Of a stretch of 16,049 bases of DNA, positions 8,084 through 16,049 are shown piece after piece (the first letter of the stretch is position 1; each line of letters begins with the position of its first letter). Below the pieces are notes generated by a model. It did not search any database. It was not told the DNA's origin and saw nothing but the letters and a program-made list of their open reading frames with translations. The position numbers and the translations under genes were made by a program. The DNA lies in assembly GCF_000003605.2 (NCBI RefSeq), contig NW_003149268.1:100712-116760 (forward strand), written 5' to 3'. Origin of the DNA: Saccoglossus kowalevskii. Lineage: Eukaryota > Hemichordata > Enteropneusta > Harrimaniidae.

Positions 8084-8315
8084 CTGAAAGGAAGAAGACA
8101 TCATTTCATTTCAAGTGTTTGTGAATTGGTTCTACGTTTGATAGTCAGGTTTGGGATGGTGATCAGGGCTGGAGCACAGTGTGGATGAGAGGAATGACAT
8201 GTATAGAAACAGAAACAAAAAGTTTAGAATATCGTCACAATTTTTAGCAATAAAGATTATTAGACTAATTTTTAAAAATATTTATAAGGTTAGTCTCAAG
8301 TTTTGTTTATGAAAA

Positions 8316-8373
8316 GACTCCCTAAATTGGTGAAAACTATTACAATTTGTTTTCCCCATCAACTTAGGGAGTC
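8316..8373. repeat. Inverted repeat GACTCCCTAA...TTAGGGAGTC in intron
   Basis: A perfect 10-bp inverted repeat (8316-8325 and 8364-8373) has a 38-base interior holding partly paired TTGGTG-AAAAC and GTTTTCCCCATCAA. The AAAA flank outside the arms is also partly mirrored. It sits in the intron between the last two GFM2-like exons. Its outer arms share GACTCCC/GGGAGTC with the hairpin at 397-428. Confidence 0.75.
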
Positions 8374-8744
8374 ATTTTAATAACCAAACCATATACAAGA
8401 TAAATAGTTGTGTTATGAGGAGTGGTGCATTGTATTTTTTTTCAAAAATATGCAAATTACAACTAGAGTCTATAATTGATGCTGCATGTACAATCATGCC
8501 GCAATAGAACATATTGCAGCAATACCAGAAACTTGGCAGTCGTCATACCACACGTTTGCGATTTGACCCATACACACAAAATTCAAACATGTACATGTGT
8601 ATGGCATGATGGCAGCCACAGATCAATACATTGTTGCCCAATCCTGACTCACGAATTGGAGTTGTGAACATTGAAAACCCCATTTCACAATCCCTGATAG
8701 AGCTAAAAGAACAGAAATGAGAAACCAAATTTACATTTACTCAC

Positions 8745-8876
8745 CATCATTTTAGCTAGGGGTGTCTGTGCAATGACCAATCGGCTGTCTAATCTATTTT
8801 GTACGTCCTGTACATGTGCTCGCCTCTTTGATAGATCACCTAGTACAGAGTGAAGTCTTTCCTCATCAGTAGTTAC
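8745..8876 (-). CDS. GFM2: Mitochondrial ribosome-releasing factor 2, domain V exon
   Basis: It lies between acceptor TGTACAG (just above 8876) and donor GTGAGT (8744 down). The 44 codons encode VTTDEERLHSVLGDLSKRR, then AHVQDVQNRLDSRLVIAQ and TPLAKMM. The L-S-K-R-R and P-L-A-K-M-M blocks match the EF-G domain V order (human: LAQRR...PLAEIM). Domain V is the ferredoxin-like fold that packs against the G domain and contacts the ribosome. Both junctions are phase 0. Confidence 0.93.
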
Positions 8877-9187
8877 CTGTACACAAGAACAGTTTGTTTA
8901 CAGCAAATGCTCACAAGTTATACAAAATATATTGATTCACCAATGAATGCCATATTTTTTCTGTCAAGCATCATTTTGCAAACATTTTTGTATTTATCTA
9001 TAATTTCAACATAAATTTTCGACCAAGTTTATATCATTTCAAATAACGCTCGGAATTTTGGAAAAAATATGGAAGATTTAGTGAGAGGTGACAAAGGCTG
9101 ACAGACTTATTATTAAGAACGAAAAAAAAAAATATATCTTTTTGTCTCAAAACTGTTATAACATTTGGCCTTTTTTATGCAGTACAA

Positions 9188-9268
9188 ACGATTTTGTTGA
9201 AAAAAAATTCTGAAACATGCACATGTGTGCCTTTTCAGAACTATTTTCACGTTTCAAAATAAAATCGT
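9188..9268. repeat. Nested palindrome in GFM2-like intron
   Basis: Three concentric inverted arms are visible: ACGATTTT (9188-9195) with AAAATCGT (9261-9268), TTCTGAA (9208-9214) with TTCAGAA (9234-9240), and GCAC/GTGC around ATGT in the centre. The stem is interrupted but symmetric. A decayed palindromic mobile element is possible. Family unknown. Confidence 0.55.
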
Positions 9269-9570
9269 ATTTCTCAGAATTTCACAATAATAGAGGACGA
9301 CCATAGACCAAAACGCAATTCTAAATTATAGTGGATTGTGGGATTGTTAGTTCAGATATATGGTCTATGAGTACTAATCTTATAACTAACGTTAATTACA
9401 TGAATAAATATTTATTTTCGCCATACGTACCTGGACAAAATTTTGAGATAAGACAAAACATTTTTACCAGAGCAACCATATTAAATTGCTTTAAAATTTG
9501 CGTGGGTGTTTTTGTCACATTTTTGTGCGAAAAGTAGTTCAGTGACGATTCTTTCTAGTGAGCATCAGCT

Positions 9571-9630
9571 TTAACTCTTATCTGGTCAAGTCGATGTTAA
9601 AGTACATGAGACTGGCAGGATGAGGAATAA
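9571..9630. repeat. Diverged copy of the 4280-4342 palindromic element
   Basis: TTAACTCTTATCTGGTCAAG, then TCGATGTTAAAGTA, then GGCAGGATGAGGAATAA. This aligns end to end with 4280-4342 in the same orientation, with a few small gaps and substitutions that break the inverted ends. Confidence 0.6.
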
Positions 9631-9894
9631 ATCCATATTGTAAAAGTGAAAAAAAAATCATGCAATATGTTTCAACAGTAGCCAACTAACTTATTTTATT
9701 ACACATTCATATTTATTGGGGGAAAATAAGAATCTATGCATTGTCAAACTGTACACAATGATTTCTCACAATGTAATCCAATCTTATCTTTGTAAAAAAA
9801 AAAGGTTGTTTTGAAGCAATTTAGTAAGCAATATCAACAAAGTGAATTTTGTACACATGGTACTTATATGACATGTACAATGGTCGTATATTAC

Positions 9895-10061
9895 CTCAAG
9901 GTACATCATGGGTTCCAGTAGTCGAGTTCCATGTGACTGTAGTGCTTTATGCAAACATTGTGATGCACAAGCTGATACCATAGCTGAGGACGTCCCGGCT
10001 GCTACGTCAAGGCTATGAAGTTCAACATCAATATCAAGTACGGGAAAACCAACCAGTGGGC
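9895..10061 (-). CDS. GFM2: Mitochondrial ribosome-releasing factor 2, domain IV/V exon
   Basis: This 167-bp exon has acceptor TTTTCAG (10068-10062) and donor GTAATA (9894 down). With the single G of the preceding exon it reads GPLVGFPVLDIDVELHSLDV, then AAGTSSAMVSACASQCLHKA and LQSHGTRLLEPMMYLE. The PL-x-GFP segment, the S-A-M-V-S-A-C-A-S block and L-L-E-P-M-M-x-L-E align with the domain IV end and domain V start of GFM2 (human ...LQGPLLGSP... and ...LEPLMNLEV...). This exon follows the longest intron of the gene in the window (4.2 kb). Confidence 0.93.
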
Positions 10062-10089
10062 CTGAAAACAATCAAAAACATGTGCAGTT

Positions 10090-10640
10090 TTTTTTTTTCA
10101 AGTGCACCAGTAAAGCAAGATTTCCCTTGAAAAATCTCCAGTGATGTAAGTAGCTAGGTAAGAAACACCATTCACACTGGTGTTCACAGTGTCAATGTTA
10201 ATTTACCGGTAATATGCATTAATTATATACCATATATATAAAATATGTTTTTGAAATGCAGTCCCTCACTCCCTTGGCTATTTTCGCTGATTTTTCGTTG
10301 CCAGAGCGATTCATGTCCCAAATTTTGGTTCTCCGGGCGTCTCTAATAAATACCCTATCTGCTGGACTGAATTAGCTATGAAAATTTCATAGAAGATTGG
10401 TCGAAAATCGGTCATTTTTGGCCTCAACATTTATTTGCTCGGAAACGCAAGGGCGATAAGGCTTGATTTTTAAGAATGCAGATCGCACAGTTTTTATTGT
10501 TTCGAGTCTGTTGTGTGTCTAGAAACATAACAACTTTGTTTTTTGGTGAATAAAGAATTTTGATATGCAAATCGAACAATTTTAATTTTTATTGTAAGGT
10601 CTCCCATATAAATAGTCTTCTACTCCCCAGAATTTGACAA
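10090..10640. other. Intronic sequence, no supported gene
   Basis: It lies inside the 4.2-kb GFM2-like intron. From about 10260 to 10560 the composition shifts (more CpG), and no long open frame or repeat boundary is visible. It may be the 5' flank of the helicase fragment beginning at 10884 or part of the same insertion. Confidence 0.4.
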
Positions 10641-10883
10641 TGGTACTAGGCCAGAATTGACTTTCTGTTCAGCGCTTCTTTGATTGTAGCAATGTTTACG
10701 CCACTGTACGACATCTTCGCTTGCCAAGGTCTAAGTTTATTCGGCCAAGCCTCTAAACAGACCTTGGCAGAACGACCATCATATGCGAATTCTAACAGCG
10801 CCCCCAGTAGTCAGTTGCGGCTAATCATTGTCCAATCAGTTTGCATGTTACAAATCCCTCTTTGGCATTTCATTTTGAACAAA

Positions 10884-11063
10884 ATGGCGGTGCCCATGAA
10901 TCGTGATATTTGTGATGATAAAATTGCAAAAGTTTCCGGTGTTGGTGCCCTCAAGCCTCATCAGGTACAGGCAATTGACGCAGTTTTGTGTGGGAAGGAT
11001 GTCTTCATAGCGACAAAAACAGGAAGTGGAATTTTGTTTTATAATTTGGTACGTCCAAGCTGA
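10884..11063 (+). pseudogene. SF2 (RecQ-like) helicase N-terminal fragment, Walker A broken
   Basis: A good start context (ACAAAATGG) opens 59 codons, stopping at TGA 11061-11063. The segment LKPHQVQAIDAVLCGKDVF is a typical SF2 helicase Q-motif/motif 0 and lead-in. It is followed by IATKTGSG, where motif I should continue Lys-Ser/Thr, but the sequence reads TGSG then ILFYNLV. Loss of the Lys-Ser pair, as by a 6-base deletion, would explain it. No DEAH, motif III or later helicase motifs were seen in the next kilobase. The reading frame is open upstream to 10680, but those residues look non-protein-like. Possible promoter signs upstream (CCAATCA at about 10831) are weak. It may be a dead gene copy, a captured fragment, or a first exon whose rest is absent. 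Confidence 0.5.
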
Positions 11064-11093
11064 TTGGGCGCCTTGTTTCGAGGCGCGCCCAAT
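11063..11093. repeat. GC-rich hairpin after helicase fragment
   Basis: ATTGGGCG (11063-11070) pairs with the CGCCCAAT of 11086-11093, extended by CC/GG across a small gap. It begins at the last base of the helicase fragment's stop codon and lies in a CpG-rich patch (about 11060-11230) unlike the AT-rich surroundings. Confidence 0.6.
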
Positions 11094-11269
11094 AAGATCT
11101 CACTGCTTAAGATACGCAATTAGACTATGCAATCCCGCACGGTATCGTGTAGAGGCTTATAGGTCGAAGACACGGGACCATGCGATTCGAACGATGCTGT
11201 ACGAAAATATGCACCCTCGCGAATTTGACTTGAACATTCACTTGAGCATTTTAGGATAGTGGGAATAGA

Positions 11270-12030
11270 AGCAAATGGTCATATTTTGTATATACCACTC
11301 AGACACTGACAACAAGTAAACAGGCCGGGACATAGTCAACATGGGACTCTGAAGGCCCCGGAGAAAGCGTCATCTTACAACATTAATGAACAAAATTTAC
11401 ATTACAATCGCGCCATTACAATCTCATGCTTCCGAACAATCTGATATTTATGCTGGATAACAAAGTATACAAGTACTGTCTTCGATATACTGGAAAATGG
11501 AAATAACATACCTATTTAACCGTTGTTGATTTTTGTACAAAATTCCAAGAACACAAAACAAATAACTGACAACAATCGACAAAACAAAAACACTACACAG
11601 TCACTGTCACCAGTAAGAAAAAGATACTGTGGAACTCATTGCAAATGTAAATACAAAATAAATGTCAGTGAATACAATATTTATTAATTTGCAGCCTCCA
11701 TGGACAAGTTCACAGCCTCTAATATTGCAAAACCGTTAGTTGTGAACTGAACTTTAAATCTCATAAGGATTTCCACATGAAGTAACACAGATAGAAAAAA
11801 ATGAAATATTTTTTTCAAGGCTATATACTAAATTTTTGGGGGTATTTTTGTGAGTGTACATGTATGCATTAAAATTATCAAAACTTAAAATGTAATCATA
11901 GGACAAATGTAAAGTAAATAAAATTATCGAGTGATTTTGGATTTGTTGGAAAATTAGCCAAAATGCTGTGTGACATGGTCTAATTGGTGGTGGGAATTGC
12001 CAAGCCAGTTTATAAAACAAGCCGGTAGGC
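11270..12030. other. Intronic sequence, nothing recognised
   Basis: AT-rich, with no splice-supported exon and no clear repeat. The - strand ORF at 11754-12020 has low complexity and no known domain. Confidence 0.5.
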
Positions 12031-12424
12031 TGGTTGGCGATCCGCTCTGCTCAAAAACAAGCAACATCATGTTTTTGCCATGGTAGGACATGAACATGAA
12101 GCTAACTTGGGTTGATAACTAAAACCGGGCCCCATATACGAAGATCGCAAAAAAATGTTCAGTCTTTAGAAGTCACTTTATTTTATTGCTAGGACATATT
12201 CTACTGTTAAATTGATTATTTCCAACCGTTTTCCGATAGTATTTTCTAGATTGAAGGCATCATTTACAGTTCATTCATAGTTCAAAGTTGCGTTGGGATT
12301 ACGTTGATACAGTGTAACAATGTTGGCGCCAGTGATCTCTTACCAGTGTGCAACGAAGCCAAAATAAAAAAAAACATGATCATATGAACACTGCTATTAC
12401 AAGACTGGTAGGAGTAATAAATTT

Positions 12425-12985
12425 GGGGCGAAAGTATTCAAAAATCTGTTTTTGGCTGTTGCCATGGCAGCGGTGAGCGAGAATTTTTTTTTCAATTAGT
12501 GATGGTACGACTTGCCTGTCAAGTATAAACAAAATCAGTCAAGCAAAAAAAAACACAGAACAGTTAAAAGCCGTTGCTGATGAAAAGTTACCCCAACTTT
12601 GAGGTCAAGTTTCTTGGTAATGAAAATAGACATAAAACAACCAGTAAATGTATGCCCAAACTCAGGCTGAGTAATCCTAGAATTGTAGGGTGAGACACAT
12701 TTGGCGCGAAGGTATTCTAAAAAATCAGTTTTTTGGCTGTTGCCATGGAAACGATGGACCAGAATTTGTTTTCAGATTTTACAACCTAACTAGAGTGAAG
12801 ATGTGACTTGCCTGCCAAGTTTGAACCAAATCGACCCAGCCAAAAAAATCACAGAAGAGTCAAATTTCTCGGTAATGAAATAAGATCAATATCAAAAATT
12901 CAAATAGTAACTTTGTGCCCACACTCAAGCTGAGTAGAATGAGCTATGTCTGAGGAGTTTTATTCTAAATTTGTAGGAGGAGATA
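12425..12985. repeat. Two 281-bp direct repeats (family C)
   Basis: Both units carry GGCGAA(A/G)GTATTC, TTTGGCTGTTGCCATGG, a GACTTGCCTG(T/C)CAAGT block, a (C)ACAGAA block, a TTTCT(T/C)GGTAATGAAA block and CTCA(G/A)GCTGAGTA. The spacing is 281 bp. A third partial unit at 13640-13810 has the same blocks, and a new unit start is at about 12990. Confidence 0.8.
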
Positions 12986-13124
12986 CATTTGGCACGAAGC
13001 TATCAACATAGCGGAGCTGTTCATATTACTGATTGTCGTCGTCGTCATGAACGTTACAATTTCAACTTCTTCAAAACCGCATGTCAGACTGTTTTCAAAT
13101 TTGATATGCAAGTACCTTGGATGG

Positions 13125-13620
13125 TTCTTTCTCAGATTTGTTCATTTCGTGATGATATCTTTAATTCTCTAATTTTGGACAATATTTTTGTAATTATTGA
13201 TAAAAAGTGATATTTTTGACTTCTTGTTAAAAACCACAAGTCCAATTATTTTGATATTACATATATAGATACTACATGTTGACCTTTCTCAGATTTGTTC
13301 ATTTCATGATAATATCTTCAATTCTCTAATTTTGGTGAATACTTTTGTCATTTTTGGTAAAAAGTGATATTTTCGACTTCTTGTTGAAAACTGTAAGTCT
13401 GATTGCTTTGTTATTATACATATAGGTACCTCAGGTAAACCTCTCTCATATTTGTTCATTTTGTGATGATATCTTCAATTATCTAATTTTGATAAATATT
13501 TTGCATTTTTGGTAAAAAGTAATATTTTTGAATTTTTGTTGAAAACAGCAAGTCCCATTGCTTTGGTACTATACATTGTACATATTGTTCATTTTCTAAT
13601 GATATCTTCAGTTCTTTAAT
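13125..13620. repeat. Four-copy 157-bp minisatellite (family B)
   Basis: CTCAGATTTG landmarks at 13131, 13288 and (as CTCATATTTG) 13445 are exactly 157 bp apart. A fourth unit starts near 13584 after a 24-bp deletion. Each carries TTTGTTCATTT, TGATGATATCTTCAATT, TTGGTAAAAAGTGATATT and TTGTTGAAAAC. It is nested between family C units. Confidence 0.9.
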
Positions 13621-13823
13621 TGAAATGTGCCTTGCTAACAGCGGAGCTATCTCAGCCGAGAGGCTGCTTGTTTGGCTGTTATTATGGCAACGGTGGACCA
13701 AATTTTTTTTAAGATTTTACCTAATAACTAGGGTGATGGTGTGACCTGCCTGCCAAGTTTGAGGGAAATAGGCCAAGCCAACAAAATCACAGAAGAATTA
13801 ATACATGAAAACACTTGAAATCA

Positions 13824-13840
13824 CACACACAGACACACAA
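13824..13840. repeat. Short (CA)n tract
   Basis: CACACACACAGACACAC lies between the last family C unit and the right boundary of the composite element. It includes the same CAGACACAC interruption as the tract ending at 388. Confidence 0.85.
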
Positions 13841-13918
13841 AATTGATTTCAAGGGCAATCCTAGCGGAGTGGATCGCAAATAGTGAACAAAAATGTTCGT
13901 AAATATTACTGACCGCAA

Positions 13919-13942
13919 AAGACGCTCATCGCGAAGTGTCTT
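13919..13942. repeat. Terminal hairpin of composite element
   Basis: AAGACGCT (13919-13926) pairs with AGTGTCTT (13935-13942), with one G-T pair, around CATCGCGA. Like the 397-428 hairpin it follows a CA tract and contains CGAAG near the loop side. The shared downstream module begins 48 bp later. Confidence 0.65.
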
Positions 13943-13989
13943 GTTCAATAAAAAAATATGTTTATTTTAGAGAGATTTGCTCTATTTTT

Positions 13990-14080
13990 TTGTTGTATAC
14001 TTTTAATATGATTTATTTTGACAGAGACACACCTCTGTCGTTTATATAAGTGCTACTAATAAAGGCAGTGTTGAATTCTA
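13990..14080. repeat. Shared downstream module, copy 3
   Basis: It runs TGTTGTATAC, a TTTATTTTGACAGAGACACA block, CCTCTGTCGTTTATATAAG, and TGCTACTAATA. It is the best match to 548-650 and, like it, follows a minisatellite, CA tract and hairpin. Confidence 0.65.
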
Positions 14081-14177
14081 TATGACGACAATTACACAAC
14101 AGAGTTCATTTTGATATCACATAATCTGTGAATCATAAGAAATTATACCACAGGAATTATTTGCTCTGACAACCACC

Positions 14178-14258
14178 AGTTCCATAAGGCATTTTCGTGT
14201 ATCACTTGCCCTGGGTACAAATTGAAAATACCCCTGTCTGCACTGCTTTAATCATACT
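14178..14258 (-). repeat. 81-bp tandem copy of GFM2 exon end and splice donor
   Basis: On the - strand this segment repeats 14259-14339 at a period of 81 bases, which is 27 codons. It keeps the open frame and encodes a degenerate repeat of the exon end: MIKAVQTGVFSICTQG against MIEAVQTGVLSACTQG. The splice donor is also copied, as GCAAGT at 14209-14204, in place of GTAAGT at 14290-14285. If used, this GC donor would join in the same phase to 10061 and add 27 residues. Otherwise it is intronic. Confidence 0.85.
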
Positions 14259-14290
14259 GTTCCCACAATGCATTTCCATGTACCACTTAC

Positions 14291-14473
14291 CCTGAGTACA
14301 AGCAGACAATACCCCAGTCTGCACTGCTTCGATCATTTCACTACCATAGCTTTGTTCCGGATGATCCAATGATACCATAACATGTTCCAGAACACCAGAT
14401 CCAGGATTTGGGCTTACTTTCAAGGTCACTGTAACATTGTGGTGCTTGCTACCAATTGTTCTGTCCAAAGTGA
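14291..14473 (-). CDS. GFM2: Mitochondrial ribosome-releasing factor 2, domain IV exon
   Basis: This 183-bp exon has acceptor CCTGTTGACAG (ending at 14474) and donor GTAAGT (14290 down). Together with the A of the previous exon it encodes ITLDRTIGSKHHNVTVTLKV, then SPNPGSGVLEHVMVSLDH, PEQSYGSEMIEAVQTGV and LSACTQG. The L-D-R-T-I-G segment matches human LDRTLG. The I-E-A-V-Q-T-G-V-x-S-A-C block fits the domain IV helix that precedes G-P-L. Domain IV mimics tRNA and reaches toward the decoding centre. It begins after two bases of a codon and ends after one, in phase with both neighbours. Confidence 0.93.
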
Positions 14474-14899
14474 CTGTCAACAGGAAAAGCGATTTTCCAT
14501 GTTCATACAGAATATTGAAAAGTAAACACCAGTTTAGCTTTCCTATCATTATCTCTATGTTATTCTGAATAAATGCTATAGAAATGCTTTCTAGTATCCA
14601 AAAGATAACTTCAAATTTATACTTGACAAAAATGCCACAAAATGGCCACTGATCAGCCATGGATCATTACAAAATTCATGCATTTGGAAGCCATGTGATC
14701 TGATGGTCAAGTTTGAATGAAATTATCCCCAGGAAATTACACTATAAATACATGTAGGAAATTACAGTGGACAGACGATGACATAGAAGGAATGTTAGTT
14801 TTCTTACAATGTCCATACAGGAACTAGGAATGCCATCAATCACCCCTCCTTTCACTTCTACAATCCCCACACCATAATGTTGCAACCCTAAACACTCAC

Positions 14900-15038
14900 T
14901 CTGTTCCTCTGAAGGCTTTGTAATTGTTTCTCTGTAAGACACCTGTAGAGGGCCTAGTTCTGCCTCAATGCCATACTCGTTCTGGATTCTGTCACGGATT
15001 ATATCCAGGTGCAACTCCCCCATGCCAAGTAGCACTGT
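14900..15038 (-). CDS. GFM2: Mitochondrial ribosome-releasing factor 2, domain III exon
   Basis: This 139-bp exon has acceptor TTTTTACAG (ending at 15039) and donor GTGAGT (14899 down). The 46 codons plus one base encode [20 protein letters not shown], then [19 protein letters not shown] and TKPSEEQ. G-M-G-E-L-H-L-x-I-I is the hallmark of EF-G domain III, and the P-x-Q-V-x-Y-R-E-T-I block opens domain IV (human: GMGELHIEII and LQVAYRETI). A second CAG four bases downstream of the acceptor would shift the frame and is not the right junction. Confidence 0.95.
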
Positions 15039-15927
15039 CTGTAAAAACACATATTGTTTAACAGTTGACCATGAGAGAAACTACGAGAGAAGGAAAGCGC
15101 AAATTACCTTATTCCTTCATTGACTTTTGAGTTTCATTTTTATTTTTCACATACATTGTATATTATGCTGTAATTTTATAAATAATTATTTTTTTCAATA
15201 AAAATTTTAAATTTTACAATTCTCCCTTAACTTTCTTATGACTAACCCCTTACAGTCCTACACATTAGAATTTCTTTTTAGGAGCATGCTGACCCCAAGA
15301 TATTTTAACTTAGGGACCCAACTGTTCCTTGAAAATAACAACTTGTTTGGTTACAAATAGCAGAACATATTTCGAAACATAATAATTCATGACAGACTTG
15401 TATGTACATGACATGTATGTACACTGCAGTTCTCACAAAAATTAGTCTCGGACTTTAACATGGTTAGTGATGATTTTAGTGGATGCACCCACCTTTTCAG
15501 AAACCATGAGTGTACACTGTAGTTTATGTACGCTGGGTTTGTTGGCAATAATGTAATAAAGGAATGAATTTTTCAAAGTAGGAAAACATGAAAAAATATC
15601 TATCCATCCCTTTTTGAAATATATAGAAAGCAGCCCATGGTGTTTGTAAAAGTGCAATTATGCGTAAGTAGAGAATCATAGGATAAATGAAATAGAACCT
15701 CACAGCTGTACAGCCACACTCATCTTTCTGGATTGGCCGCCAGGTTAGATTTGAAAAACCACAACATTTTGTTAGGGTGGCACTGATTGGCTGTCAACAT
15801 AGAATATGCAAGAATTCAACCATTCACAGGTCACATTTTAAGAAAGGGTATGCAAAAACAATGCACAGACATTTAAATTGAACATAACTTATCAAACTAG
15901 TAAAAACAGAATGAGAAATTAAACTAC
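15039..15927. other. GFM2-like intron, nothing recognised
   Basis: This 889-bp intron has GT-AG ends. It is AT-rich and has no supported internal gene or clear repeat. The - strand ORF at 15442-15657 lacks any recognisable domain. Confidence 0.7.
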
Positions 15928-16004
15928 CTGCCCAGTATCTTCATCCGTTCTAGTTTGCAGACTCGGGTCCTCTCGCATCAGACATAACAAGGCATTGTCT
16001 AGTT
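15928..16004 (-). CDS. GFM2: Mitochondrial ribosome-releasing factor 2, first exon visible in window
   Basis: This 77-bp exon has acceptor TTTTTTCAG (ending at 16005) and donor GTAGTT (15927 down). After two bases of a split codon it encodes LDNALLCLMREDPSLQTR, then TDEDTGQ. L-x-x-E-D-P-S-L and D-x-x-T-G-Q are standard for EF-G domain III (human LDNALKCLQREDPSLKV). It joins in phase 0 to [10 protein letters not shown]. The GTPase domain, domain II and the mitochondrial presequence lie beyond the right end of the window. Confidence 0.92.
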
Positions 16005-16049
16005 CTGAAAAAAAACAAAAAAAATTTAAACAATTAATGATTTTTATGA

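Larger units (their letters stand above)
12034..13943 (+). mobile_element. Composite non-autonomous element with two minisatellites (Helentron/HINE-like)
   Basis: Bounded on the left by GGCGATCCGCTCTGCT (from about 12036) and on the right by AGCGGAGTGGATCGC (about 13864-13878), its near reverse complement. Inside, in order: two 281-bp units (landmarks TTTGGCTGTTGCCATGG at 12451 and 12732), four 157-bp units (13125-13620), and a partial 281-bp-type unit (TTTGGCTGTTATTATGGCAA at 13671). A (CA)n tract follows (13824-13840), then a hairpin at 13919-13942. No protein-coding region is recognised. This layout equals that of the family A element at 1-428. Classification as Helentron-derived is inference. 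Confidence 0.55.

Noticed and set aside
7997-8188. + strand ORF with Cys pairs (CRCPRC) looking like a zinc-binding peptide
   Set aside because: It is the antisense of the last GFM2 exon, and the real coding is on the - strand.
10680-10883. Upstream in-frame extension of the helicase fragment
   Set aside because: The residues look like translated noncoding sequence, and the ATG at 10884 has the better start context and begins just before the conserved part.
11160-11230. tRNA-like TTCGAA region
   Set aside because: No acceptor stem or anticodon arm could be folded around it on either strand.
12989-13210. 73-codon ORF in the composite repeat
   Set aside because: It is repeat sequence that reads across the first 157-bp unit. 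Other units have stops at equivalent places.
13125-13620. CRISPR array
   Set aside because: The units are contiguous 157-bp repeats without unique spacers, in a eukaryotic intron.

Overview
The window reads as nuclear DNA from an AT-rich, intron-rich animal genome. It has GT-AG introns with pyrimidine-rich acceptors, exons of about 70-185 bp, long introns, and many dispersed repeats, minisatellites and (CA)n microsatellites. The repeat style resembles that of marine invertebrates (hemichordate, echinoderm, amphioxus or mollusc/brachiopod), but the sequence alone does not fix the phylum. There is no sign of bacterial or phage DNA. No whole gene fits in the window. It holds the 3' ends of two convergent host genes.

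Left (1-2968, + strand): three exons (1089-1195, 1959-2082, 2897-2968) encode the C-terminal end of a cation-dependent mannose-6-phosphate receptor (M6PR/CD-MPR-like): the last lumenal residues, the single membrane segment and a short cytosolic tail. Earlier exons lie before base 1. The region upstream of the first exon is filled with repeats.

Middle (2969-7957): intergenic and UTR sequence without a convincing gene. It contains decayed repeats, several palindromic or terminal-inverted-repeat elements (4280-4342, 4600-4738, 5257-5425) and simple repeats.

Right (7958-16004, - strand): six exons encode the C-terminal third of mitochondrial ribosome-releasing factor 2 (GFM2/EF-G2mt), from domain III to the stop codon. 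All five splice junctions are in phase and the joined protein is collinear with the human one. The largest intron (10062-14290) carries a fragment of an SF2/RecQ-like helicase on the + strand with a broken Walker A motif. It also carries a roughly 1.9 kb composite repeat (about 12034-13943) with two minisatellite families, a (CA)n tract and a terminal hairpin.

The two most interesting signals are these. (1) An 81-bp in-frame tandem duplication covers the 3' end and splice donor of one GFM2 exon. The downstream copy has a donor changed from GTAAGT to GCAAGT, the usual form of a GC-AG donor, so an isoform with a duplicated 27-residue segment is possible. (2) Two unrelated minisatellite arrays share one layout (minisatellite, CA-rich microsatellite, terminal hairpin, then a common module of roughly 70-100 bp), and related decayed copies lie elsewhere in the window. 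This resembles Helentron-associated (HINE/DINE-1/pearl-type) non-autonomous elements. The two host genes perform unrelated jobs (lysosomal enzyme sorting and mitochondrial ribosome recycling); nothing here suggests that they work together.
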